This document shows positions 55,026 through 64,000 of a stretch of 64,000 bases of DNA, piece by piece. The notes under the pieces are model-generated. The model worked only from the letters and a program-made list of their open reading frames with translations. It did no database searches and was not told where the DNA came from. Source of the stretch: Cryptomeria japonica (taxonomy: Eukaryota > Streptophyta > Pinopsida > Cupressales > Cupressaceae). Within the stretch, counting starts at the first letter, position 1. Every line of letters starts with the position of its first letter. The stretch lies in contig NC_081414.1 in assembly GCF_030272615.1 (NCBI RefSeq), forward strand, positions 911,717,009 to 911,781,008, given 5' to 3'. A program made the position numbers and the translations under genes.

Positions 55026-55726
55026 ATACTCATTTTTCAGATTTTGTTGATGATAATGATTTTACATATAATGATTCTACACATCATGATCACGCTTCTT
55101 GTGATGATTCATATTTTGAGGAGAACTTTGGGTACTTGAACTTGGAGATTCTCACATGTGACCCCGTTCTTGAGCCTTGTGTTTCATCTCCTCCTATTGA
55201 TATCACATCATCTATTGCATTTGATGATGTGGATAGTGCAACATTTTTGCCTTCATGTCATTCAGTGCAACAGGATATTCATTGTCTTCCAACTTTAGAT
55301 TCATGGGATGAGTACTTGAGAGACATTGCAGGTTTGTTTGTGGAATCCTACATTACAGATTTGGGAGACATCATTGATGACATTCATCTTCTCTTTGATG
55401 AAGATGATCCTTCTTCGATTGTTGTCAGGGAACACTCGAACCCTCTTGTTCATTCTCTACATGATCATTCTTTCAAGATTGACATGATTGTGGATACTTA
55501 TGAACAGGAGTTGGAGGAGGTCTCTTTATGTTTAGAGAAGACACGTGAGTCTTTGGGACATGTTCTACATCCATCTCCACTAGATCTTGGAGTATCTTTT
55601 TCAGCAGTGTGGAGTAGTTTACCACCTTTGGAGGGGGTATCTTTCAGCATTGACATGGGGACAATTGAGCAATTTTTCAGAGATTCCATTCATCATGAAT
55701 TTTTTTCATACATCTTCCCTTCATGA
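55026..55726 (+). CDS. acidic ORF of element G, unrecognised, in the place of integrase-RT
   Basis: An open frame reads on from the protease after a frameshift near 55035 (HFSDFVDDNDFTYND) to TGA at 55726, ~230 residues. It is very rich in Asp, Ser and Leu (DSWDEYLRDIAGLFVESY, DLGDIIDDIHLLFDEDD), probably helical, with no membrane segment, no zinc motif and no pol signature. It lies where integrase and RT should be, followed by ~430 bp of non-coding sequence and the PPT. It may be a captured fragment or a diverged accessory protein; function unknown. Confidence 0.65.
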
Positions 55727-56161
55727 TTGGGGAGACTTCATGGATACACCTTTGGTTTTGTTTCTTCCTAAAGGGAGGAATATTGTTAGATGTTTGTGGA
55801 GTAGTTTCTTCATACATCATCAAACTTCTATCATTGGTGCAGATTCCACATTGAGGGGGGCTACCTAGCTTCTCTTCTTCTCTCATATGGGGGGGACTTT
55901 TTCCTCACATGGGGTTTTGTTCCTCACATACCTCTATGAGAGTTATTTTGTATAGTTTTCATCTCTCTTTTGGGGGAGGGTTTTTTCCCATTGGGTTTTT
56001 CTCTCTTTCCCCGCTTTGTGAGATATTTCATTGCATTGGTTTGCATGCATTTGTATTTGTACATGGGTACCTAGCATGGCTTCGTAGTCGGGACCCATCT
56101 TGCATTGCTTAATTTCATTGTACACTTAAGTTCATTCCCCTAAGTTGCACTTAAGGGGGGG
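55727..56161 (+). other. 3' non-coding region and PPT of element G
   Basis: T-rich sequence with three G-rich runs (55855, 55890, 55970). It ends in the polypurine tract CTTAAGGGGGGG at 56149-56161, next to the LTR. Identical in pattern to the PPT of the TRIM-like element. Confidence 0.8.
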
Positions 56162-56637
56162 TGTTGGTGTAAATAATTATTTATCATGGATATTATTACA
56201 CCTTACTTAATTTTACTTAGGTACATTCATTTCATAGTAGTTTGGGTATGAGACACTTGGGTGTTTGTGCCACATTGGGATAGTGTATGTAGGATAATTT
56301 CCACCTTTTATGGTGTTGATCTTGTTACTACTCTATCATATCCACTTATTGTGGAGTGATAATTCCACCTTCAGTGGGTGATCCACCTCATGTGGAATAT
56401 TTTATTATTTCTCCTACCTACCACACCTATTTCCTACCTACCCCTATTTCTTATTGAGACACATATCATGTTTTGTGCGCTCACATATCAATATAGCCTT
56501 GCCTATATATGCAGGCTCATATTCATTGTATGTAACATCTTTTTTTATCTATTGATGAGAATACAGTTTATTCTTGTCCTATATCTTCTCTCTATTTTTA
56601 CATTTCATTAAGCTCTTGATCTTGGAAAAATCTCACA
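56162..56637 (+). repeat. 3' LTR of element G
   Basis: It aligns end to end with 51541-52017 with few differences (for example TAATTATTT against TAATATATC near the start). It ends AATCTCACA. Confidence 0.96.
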
Positions 56638-57422
56638 CTATCAAAAATAGAAAAAATGAGATGATCATGTCCTTGAGTAAACCTAGAGAACCTACACCTA
56701 TGGATATCCCTCCTCCTCATAATGGACCTTGTACTCTTCCTAATCATTTCATTCCTCCTATATATGCCTCACTCTAGCCTCTTCCTCCTTACAAAGGAAA
56801 ATTCTTGGCTTGAAGTCTCTCTCAACCTATTGGAGTTTCTTCCATTCCTCCTCCTATAGTGTAAAAAAAGAATCCTATGTTCATTAATTCTAAACCTTCA
56901 CAAGTATCAACCAAAACTAAAAGGAATCATTGTGTGAGAGAATGTTGACAAAGACATCATCTTAAGGCTTGTGAGATTTCTTCCCAAACCATTTCCTCCC
57001 CGAAGACACCAAATGTTGGTGTGGTTTAGCATTTGCCTAACTCTAGGGAGGAAGTTCACATCAAATCAGCTAAATTAAAAATTCTTAAGAAAGATGATGG
57101 TTCAACGTCCTTTTGCATTAGAGATCCTATTTTTATTAATCTATATGATGATATGGATGATTTTGTTGTTCATACTAACAATGTTGATTCTAATGATATG
57201 TATGAACTTGATGAGATTAATCATGAATTATCTTCACATTGTTTGAAGGCATTAACCCTAGCTCCTAGTGACAAACAAAGTGACTCATCATTAAAGAATG
57301 GCCCTTGTTTGGAACTTGTAGTAGATCCATATGTTGTGCTTGAAGTGACTCCCCTTGCATCGTATCCATCATCCTTAAATGATGTTCAAGAAGACTGGCA
57401 GGAAGATGATTTGTTTGACTAG
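56638..57422 (+). pseudogene. relic H2, right part: proline-rich and acidic polyprotein segment
   Basis: It continues H2 after element G: MSLSKPREPTPMDIPPPHNG matches MALSKLREPTPMDIPSPHNE of H1 at 34691. Beyond the point where H1 is cut (34960) the sequence is seen only here: an open frame at 57033-57422 (TSFCIRDPIFINLYDDMDDF, then DVQEDWQEDDLFD) with acidic character. This would be the linker between protease and RT, but no RT follows. Confidence 0.65.
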
Positions 57423-58900
57423 CTTCAATCATGTCATGGATTCTCTTCTGTGTGTTTACTTGTTTGTAACTCCCCCATGATGTGTTGCTTGACATGTTTT
57501 TGTGTTATATTAGGTTCTCTTTGGATGACCCTTTTTACTCTATTGGTGCAAGGTAATAAATAGGCGACATCTATTGTGACATTCTTCTATTTGTATCTCA
57601 CTTCTTCTATATGTTGTTCCTTTTGTTGTCTACTTGAGGATGATGCGAAGTGTTGAGATCTCTTTTTTATCTCTTCCATGTTGACTCACAAAGACACTTG
57701 TGTTCTTCTTCCATTATTTTTGTAGTTCCACTAACTTTTGGGGATGAGGTTAATTCAATACAAATATTATTGATATACATTATTTATCATAAGAGCATAC
57801 TGACCCCAGAGTTATTGGATGCCTTGTGTGATTTTTCCTATATGTTTTGTGACCATTATCCTTTGATTTGTCCTTTCTTGGGGGCATCTCATTGTGGTAA
57901 TGTGCTTGTCTTTTTCAATGCATGCTACCTTAAAGTGATTTCTCCTGATAAGTCATATGTTTTCTCTTTAACATGGGGGCATACACTCTGCTCAATGTTA
58001 GACTTTTTGTACACACCATGACATATTTTTTATACTCAAGTTACTTTGCAAACTGAGCCTTTTGGTTTGTAATTTGGTAATTTTCTTTTTCATGACTCAT
58101 AGTAAGCAAATATTACTAGGCTATTGCAATTATGCTCTATCTCTTTTCCTTTCATGTGTTATCCATTTTATCTTCATATTAGAGTAGTAAGATCCTATAA
58201 TGGTGAAAACTTAGGGCTTCCACCATTAGAGAGACGAAAACCACTAATTTGTCATTACATTGAAAAGAGGGATGAATCCAATAGACCCAATCCCAAATGA
58301 AGAGTGATACAGACTGAATATTGATTGGATTCAAGGCGTGTGTGCATTAATTAACCTTCTTTTGTGAGTTGAAATGTTGAATTAAGGTCCAATGCTAAAA
58401 AAAGAAGGTAAAACTAAGAAAACAGTGAGCTACAAATGTGGGATTTTTGCATGCACCTGGATCTAGGAATTATATGCAGATTTGGACCTGATCCTCAAAA
58501 AATCATGAAAAATGTTAGGACTAAGGAGGTGGGTTCCTTGGTCCTCCTTTTTTGCATGTCGAAAAGGGTTGATTCGTCTCTGCAAATAAAGCTTATCCTA
58601 AAGATCATAGCTCTATACCTATTTCCTACACATAGAAAGAAGGGAAAATATGTTGGGAAGAGGGGTTTTTTTAAGTCAAACACCACTTTATGAATTAACC
58701 TTGAATGAAATTTTGAAAATACTTGAAATAAATGAAGGAAAGGTATACCTTAGATCTTTAATAACTCATAATGATTGATAAGTCGAGACTTTGTCATGTT
58801 TTTATCATCAGAACTCTTAATTTTTTGACATATTTTTATTTGCATAGTAGTAGTGATTTATTGTAAATTGACTATATGTATTCCATGTGTTAAACCTGAA
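57423..58900 (+). other. no recognised gene; probably 3' part of H2
   Basis: AT-rich sequence with short ORFs (57650-58021 and 58436-58693) that show no domain and have compositions typical of chance frames. No polypurine tract or LTR edge could be placed. Confidence 0.4.
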
Positions 58901-60094
58901 CTTATGAAATCATGTTTGAACTTTGTCGGTCTATTCCTGTAGCCATGCCATTTATTCCTACAGCCATGTGATTTGTCCTTGTTGCCATGCAGATTATTTA
59001 GGGTAATATCATATGTTAATTAATAGATGTGTTAATTAAATAAAATGCATATGTATGTCCTTTTATGTTGTTTTTGTTGTAGTGCAGGTAATAAATAATG
59101 TCGCAGTGGATATTCTCCTATCGTGCCTGATGAAGGAAAGATTACGTAAGAGATAACTAAAGATCAAACTAGAGAGTAGCTGAGCAAGCAAAAGGTACGA
59201 CATAGGTGGAGCAGTCAAGCGACGCTGCCAATGTCTAACTTCAGTGGATATTGAATTTGCAAACACCGTCGTGGCATGCAAAGACTGTGGTTCAGTTTAG
59301 ATCCATATTTCCTGCAGCCAAGCTCTAGTTATCTTCTTTATCAGTCAATCATTTGCCTCTTCTTCTGGGCATGATTTGTGTTGTCTATTGTAGTTGATAT
59401 TCTCTTTAATAATAAGCTCTTCTTTTTCTCAGAGGTTAGAGAGAGAGAGACAGAATAGAGCAGAGGATTTTTTATAATCATTCTTGAGTTTCTTTTCAAA
59501 ATATGTAATCACTTTCAGGAAGCAATGAATAAAATTATGTTGTTTTGATCTGTTAAAAGTAATTTTCTGGAAGCTTGATATCACTCATCCAAGGGGGCCC
59601 ACTTGGTGAGTGATCCTGTGTGTCCATTAAAATTAGTTTTCTTTCTTTAGTTGCAGTAGAATTTCTTACTTAAACTGTTTCTGCAACCACTAGAAACAGA
59701 TCCACTAACTGTTCCTGCAGCCAAGCCAGAACAGAGTAATTTCTGTTATCCATATTAGATCTTTCCAGCATTGCTTTTATGAATATTATGCAGAATTTTT
59801 TCCTGTAGCCTTTCCATAATTTCCATTCTTGCCTTCCTTTTTCGCATAATGTTAGTTGTTGCAGTAATGCAGAATAGCTATTGAAGGAACTTAGTGCATA
59901 TATAGTGCAGACCCATTTCAAGTATTATGTCCCTGGGTTGACAATCAAATGAGCACTAGCCATGAAAATAGTAAATTTACCAAATGAATGTCCAAACTTT
60001 GGGTTGAGACTTCAATTAGAGTTATTATTCTTTTCAGCTTTCAGTTAATTTTTTTTTTGTATACTTGATTGTTTGAAAAAATTCATGAATCTGC
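58901..60094 (+). other. probable LTR and leader of the Athila-like element J
   Basis: This non-coding stretch precedes the gag of J. It contains a recurring TTCCTGYAGCCA motif (58931-58995, then near 59305, 59715 and 59805), a GA repeat near 59445, and AATAAAATT near 59528, as expected around an LTR poly(A) region. No PBS I can recognise is present, so LTR limits are not given. Confidence 0.45.
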
Positions 60095-61735
60095 ATGCAT
60101 AGAAGAAGAAGAGACCCCAGAGGTAGATTTTTGCCCACTCATTCTAATCATGCAGAAGATAGTTTCCCAGATATAAATCCTTTTGTTGAACTTTACCAAG
60201 CCCCATAGAATTTGAACCACCCTGAATCTGAATTTTCGGAAGGTAGTCTTCAGTTCCTCTTTGGTCTTCAAGAAGAAGAATTTCCTATAGTAACAATCCC
60301 CACAAGTCCAATGCAAGGGAACCCACCTTCTGGTGGGCATAATCCACCACCACCACCAGGCCCAACATTTGAGTTCCCCATATCTGATCAGCATGGTAAT
60401 GCTAATCTCAAGAACATTCCAGCATCTTCACTCCCTAAATTCTATGGATTGGTGACAGAGGATCCAGACACATTTTTGTTTGATTTTGATGTTCTCTGTA
60501 GGAGTTTTGACTATACTACAAATGCCCATAGACTCAAAAAAAAATTTGCCATCTTGAAGGAGTCATCCTTGAGATGGTTTATAAGGTTGGGTAGTAGCAC
60601 AATCAATACATAAGATTAGATGAAATGGTTGTTTCTTGAAAAATATAAAGATTATTGTAGAGGTACTGATCGTCATGGGGATGATATCTTTAGAATGACA
60701 CAAACTGAAGATGAGAGTCTTGAAGATTATCTAGAAAGGTTCTTGTTTAGTGTCAAAAAGTCCAAGCATAGTACTCTCAATGAAGATTCCCTCAAGTTGA
60801 TATTTTTGAGGGGAATCAGTGATGAATGCCCTGATTCTTTGGATCTTATGGGAGGAGGTGACATTACATAGTCCACTTGGGCTGAAATAGGACAAATTTG
60901 CAAGAAGTATTCCAAATCTACTTCTAAGAAGAACAGGCATTTTAAACTAGGAGCATCATCATCAGCATCTGGAACTGGAGTTTCTAGATTGGAACTTAGT
61001 CATCTATTAAAGGACTTTAGAGAGGACATTATAAACAATATGGCTACCCAGTTGGATACACTTACAGCTAAGAAGAAACATGAAGAAATTGATGCATTCC
61101 TTGCAGAATTCTGCCCTCATTGTAAACAGTGAATGAAGGATTGCAGATGTAAAATAGTTGCAAATGTGCAGGTACCTGACTTCAAGCCAATTCAAGGTGA
61201 GGACGAGCAAGTCTTCTATGTTGCTCAAAGAAGACCAAATTTCCAAAGACAAGGTATGCCTCCAGATCCACTTTCTTTTTCTGGTTATAGTGGAAATTCT
61301 TATGCACCAAATAACCAATGGCAATCACCATATTCTCAAAATTTTGGTAATTATCAAAATTGGTATGGTTCTCAAGGCCAAGAGTAGCATTTTGGTAATC
61401 AAATGCCACATTGGCAGCAGCCACAAGGGAACTGGTACCCACCTCAGGGCCAAGGAAATGAGTTTCAAGGGAATTGGCACCCTACTTCTCAATGGAGGGG
61501 GAGCCAGCCATGGAATGCCCAATCTTCTGCTTATCAGCCGCCTATCCAACAACCACAGCATCCTGCGCTAATGCCTCCTCCTGCAGCCACTGTTGTATCA
61601 CCTAAACCAACACAATTGCCTACTCAACCATTTCCAAATCCTAATATTAAGTCTCAACAACAACCACAAGCTTATTCAGTTGATTTTAATAAATACCCAG
61701 CCTATTCTTTATCTCTAAATGACATTCACCTCTGA
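60095..61735 (+). pseudogene. Gag of Athila-like gypsy element J
   Basis: From the ATG at 60095 (MHRRRRDPRGRFLP) the frame holds a retrotrans_gag capsid (ASSLPKFYGLVTEDPDTFLF, AILKESSLRWF, then WLFLEKYKDYCRG and ESLEDYLERF). A Cys-rich segment follows near 61107-61150 (FCPHCKQ-stop-MKDCRCK), then a Gln/Pro/Tyr-rich region (61200-61730; GNWYPPQGQGNEFQGNW) typical of Athila/Tat gag. Stops occur near 60207, 60612, 60869, 61131, 61387 and 61735. Confidence 0.85.
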
Positions 61736-62880
61736 TCTAGGATAACTCTACCTAATCCCTCTCATCCAGTTATCACTGAGGTACAAGAGGAGCAAGAAAT
61801 CTCTAATCCAATAGATACAATACCTCAGAACCAAATATTGCCACCATTTCCCCACAGATTGCAAGAAAAGGAAGCTCCCACAGAACAACAGCAAATCTTT
61901 GATAGTATAGATCAACTGAAGCATATTTGTGTTAAAATTTCATTGTTGCAAGCAATTAAAGACGTTCCCATATATGGTAAGGCACTGAGAGAAGCATGTC
62001 TAAAAAAACCTGGCAAGAAGAAAAAGGATCCACAAACAGTGCATGTTATGGGTCAACTGGCAGATATTATGCTAGGCAAGATTGTCATTCCAAAATATTC
62101 TGATCCAGGTAGTCCTGTTGTGAGTATAGTCATTAATGGTAGTCAAATAAAAAATGTTTTGATTGATTTAGGGGCGGCCATTAATGTAATGACAAGGGAA
62201 GTGATGAAATAGCTTGAGATCAATAGTTTAAGGCCTACACCCACAGTTCTACAGCTTGCTGATATCTCTACACTGAGACCTGATGGTATCATTGAAGATG
62301 TAGTAGTTATTTTGGATTCCTGGGAATATCCTGCAGACTTTATGATTTTATCTCCAAAAGCAACATTGGGAGGATATCTGGTGATTTTGGGTAGACCTTG
62401 GCTTGCCACAGTTGATGCATATATTGGATGTAGATTAGGGGATATGACTATTGCATATGGGAGTTCTACAAAAACATTAGCCGTATATTCTCCAGCACAA
62501 CCCCAGCTTGAACAACAAGTCGTTTGGCATATTTTGGGAGAAGAATCTGAGGGAGTTGACTCTATTGATCACCTTATGATGATTAATCGAGGGCCATTCA
62601 TGAAATTACATGATGAGGAATCAATTCTTTATAAAATCCTGATAAATAAATTAATAGAAGAGCAAGAATTGCAGGAATTGGTTCTGAATATTGCAGGTTT
62701 GGACTTTCCTGCAACCACTGATATATTGCATACTCTATTGCCGCAGGAATTATCTTCTTCTCATTTTTTTGATATGAACCAGATTGATCTTACTATTAAG
62801 ATAGAAGTGGAGTTGAATAAATGTTTGAATATCAATAAAGATCTATCAGATACTAGGAGGCCTTGGTGGACTTGTTGAAA
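61736..62880 (+). pseudogene. protease region of element J
   Basis: After a proline-rich linker, the segment reads HVMGQLADIMLGKIVIPKYS, then VLIDLGAAINVMTREVM, the protease active site with DLG for DSG, and YLVILGRPWLATVDAYIGC, the conserved second half. A stop near 62212 interrupts it. The linker to RT (62480-62850) has IDHLMMINRGPFMKL and an acidic stretch. A frameshift near 62850 precedes RT. Confidence 0.85.
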
Positions 62881-63530
62881 TTTCATAAAAATGTTTTTGC
62901 ATGGGATTACAAGGATATGCATGCGATAGATCCAGCAGTTTGTACCCACCATATTTATATAAAGGAAGAGTTTTGCCCACTCAGACAACCTCAAAGAAGA
63001 ATCAATCCTACCTTGAAAGAGATAGTTAAAGAAGAATTGTAGAAGTTATTAAAAGTTGGGTTTATCTATCCTATCTCTGATAGCCAATGACCTCTGGTCA
63101 TAGTCCCTAAGAAAGGAGGAAAATGGAGAGTATGTGTTGATTATAGAGCCCTGAACTTAGAAACAACAAAAGATCATTTTCCATTACCATTTGTGGATCA
63201 GGTATTGGATTCTTTGGCTGGTAAAAGATACTTTTCATTCCTTGATGGGTTCAGTGGTTACAATCAGATCCAGATAGCCCCAGAGGATCAAGAGAAAACA
63301 ACATTTACTTGTCCATGGGGCACGTATGCATATTTTGTTCTTCCTTTTAGATTGTGTAATGCTCTAGCCACTTTTCAAAGAGCAGTGATTAGTATCTTTT
63401 CTGATATTTCTCAAGATATTATGGAAATCTATATGGATGACTTTACAACTTATGGTTCTGAATTTGAGAAAGCATTGGGTAATCTAAAGAAAGTTTTGCA
63501 ACGATGTGAAGACTAAAATTTGTCATTAAA
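62858..63530 (+). pseudogene. reverse transcriptase of element J
   Basis: It reads FHKNVFAWDYKDM, HHIYIKEEFCPLRQPQRRIN, VIVPKKGGKWRVCVDYRALN, FSFLDGFSGYNQIQIAPED and KTTFTCPWGTYAYFVLPF, followed by the intact catalytic box IYMDDFTTYG near 63430. YMDDF with this context is typical of the Athila lineage of non-chromovirus gypsy elements. Stops occur near 63043, 63090 and 63516. Confidence 0.92.
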
Positions 63531-64000
63531 TAGTGAGAAATGTTTCATCATGGTGCAAGAAGGAATAGTCCTTGGTCATCATATCTCTGTATAAGGCATC
63601 CAGGTGGATCCAGCAAAAATTGAGGTCATTCAGCATATCAATGATCCTGTGAAGCAAAAAGATGTAAGAAGTTTTCTTGGTCATGCTGGATACTACAGAC
63701 AGTTTATCAAAGATTTTAGTAAAATTGCAAGTCCCTTATATTCACTGCTTACCAAAGATATGGAATCTAAATGGACCCTAGCATGTAATGAAGCTTTCTT
63801 AAAGCTTAAGCATACTTTGACTCAAGCACCAGTTCTTAAAGGCCCAAATTCATCTCTACCATTCCAAATCCATACATATGCATCTGATTATGCAATAGGA
63901 GCAGTGTTAGGAAAAAAAATTGACAAATTGGAAAATGCAATATATTATATTAGCAAGAACTTACAGGGATTTGAGTTGAATTACATAGTCACTGAAAAGG
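63531..64000 (+). pseudogene. RT connection and RNase H of element J, cut by the window end
   Basis: It reads CFIMVQEGIVLGHHIS, DVRSFLGHAGYYRQFIKDFS, then RNase H start FQIHTYASDYAIGAVLG (catalytic Asp of the DAS motif is Tyr-Ala-Ser here) and YYISKNLQGFELNY. The frame continues past position 64000. Confidence 0.88.

Larger units (their letters stand above)
51541..56637 (+). mobile_element. non-autonomous Ty1/copia element G (gag-protease-acidic ORF)
   Basis: 5' LTR 51541-52017, PBS 52018-52030, a 1.6 kb leader with a GC-rich block, gag (53662-54711), protease (about 54690-55023), an acidic ORF (to 55726), PPT (56149-56161) and 3' LTR 56162-56637. Integrase, RT and RNase H are absent. H1 supplies the uninterrupted site (CTTATAATTAAAAATG), and the flanking five bases ATATT/CTATC are a poorly preserved target duplication. 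Confidence 0.93.

Noticed and set aside
57650-58693. ORFs of 123 and 85 codons after relic H2
   Set aside because: Composition is typical of AT-rich non-coding DNA, with no domain and no homologue in the window.
1-64000. CRISPR arrays, bacterial operons, rRNA, host protein-coding genes
   Set aside because: No regular repeat-spacer array, no ribosome-binding-site-led gene clusters and no rRNA motif were seen. Every confident coding match is a retrotransposon protein.

Overview
This is a stretch of nuclear DNA from a seed plant with a large, transposon-filled genome. A gymnosperm is my guess; nothing in the window fixes the species. It is AT-rich and I find no host gene, RNA gene, CRISPR array or prokaryotic signal. 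Essentially all recognisable sequence is LTR retrotransposons and L1-type LINEs, nested in one another and broken by stops, frameshifts and deletions. Primer-binding sites matching the plant initiator-Met tRNA (TGGTATCAGAGCC and variants), polypurine tracts, LTR pairs and polyprotein domains allow most boundaries to be read.

Layout, left to right. (1) 1-5296, minus: a Ty3/gypsy chromovirus-like element (integrase cut by the window edge, RNase H, RT, protease, gag, PBS, 5' LTR), next to a LINE ORF1 relic (5297-6530, minus). (2) 6517-21690, minus: copia element A of Sirevirus type (gag, no pol) with a complete plus-strand element C (10964-18958) inserted between its PBS and its gag. (3) 21691-28590, minus: remains of copia element B, split by chromovirus-type element I (21899-26526), which has a perfect 5-bp target duplication, CAAAG. 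(4) 28593-32763, plus: 5'-truncated element D, carrying the same non-canonical ORF as C. (5) 32764-39261, plus: gypsy-type gag/protease relic H1, interrupted by copia element E (LTRs, gag joined directly to RT/RNase H). (6) 39262-41972, minus: copia element F (LTR, RNase H and part of RT). (7) 41973-49588, plus: an almost full-length L1-type LINE (EN, RT, zinc finger, RNase H, 3' tail) holding a TRIM-like miniature LTR element. (8) 49589-57422, plus: a second relic, H2, of the H family, interrupted by copia element G (LTRs, gag, protease, acidic ORF, no integrase or RT). (9) 57423-60094: no recognised gene; probably LTR and leader of the next element. (10) 60095-64000, plus: an Athila-like gypsy element J (gag, protease, RT, RNase H), cut by the window edge.

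The most interesting signal is a long non-pol ORF ('ORF2') shared by two clearly different Sirevirus-type elements, C (14087-17494) and D (28593-31260). It replaces pol, its protein similarity runs along almost the whole length, and I do not recognise its family. More broadly, most LTR elements here are non-autonomous in different ways: gag only (A), gag plus ORF2 (C), ORF2 only (D), gag-RT fusion (E), gag-PR-acidic ORF (G), gag-PR-integrase tail with chromodomain (I), and a TRIM. They may depend on trans-acting proteins from relatives such as the ancestors of E and F. Six otherwise unlike copia LTR families also share a U5 sequence module, and several carry clusters of short inverted CGGT/ACCG motifs, as described for Sirevirus LTRs.
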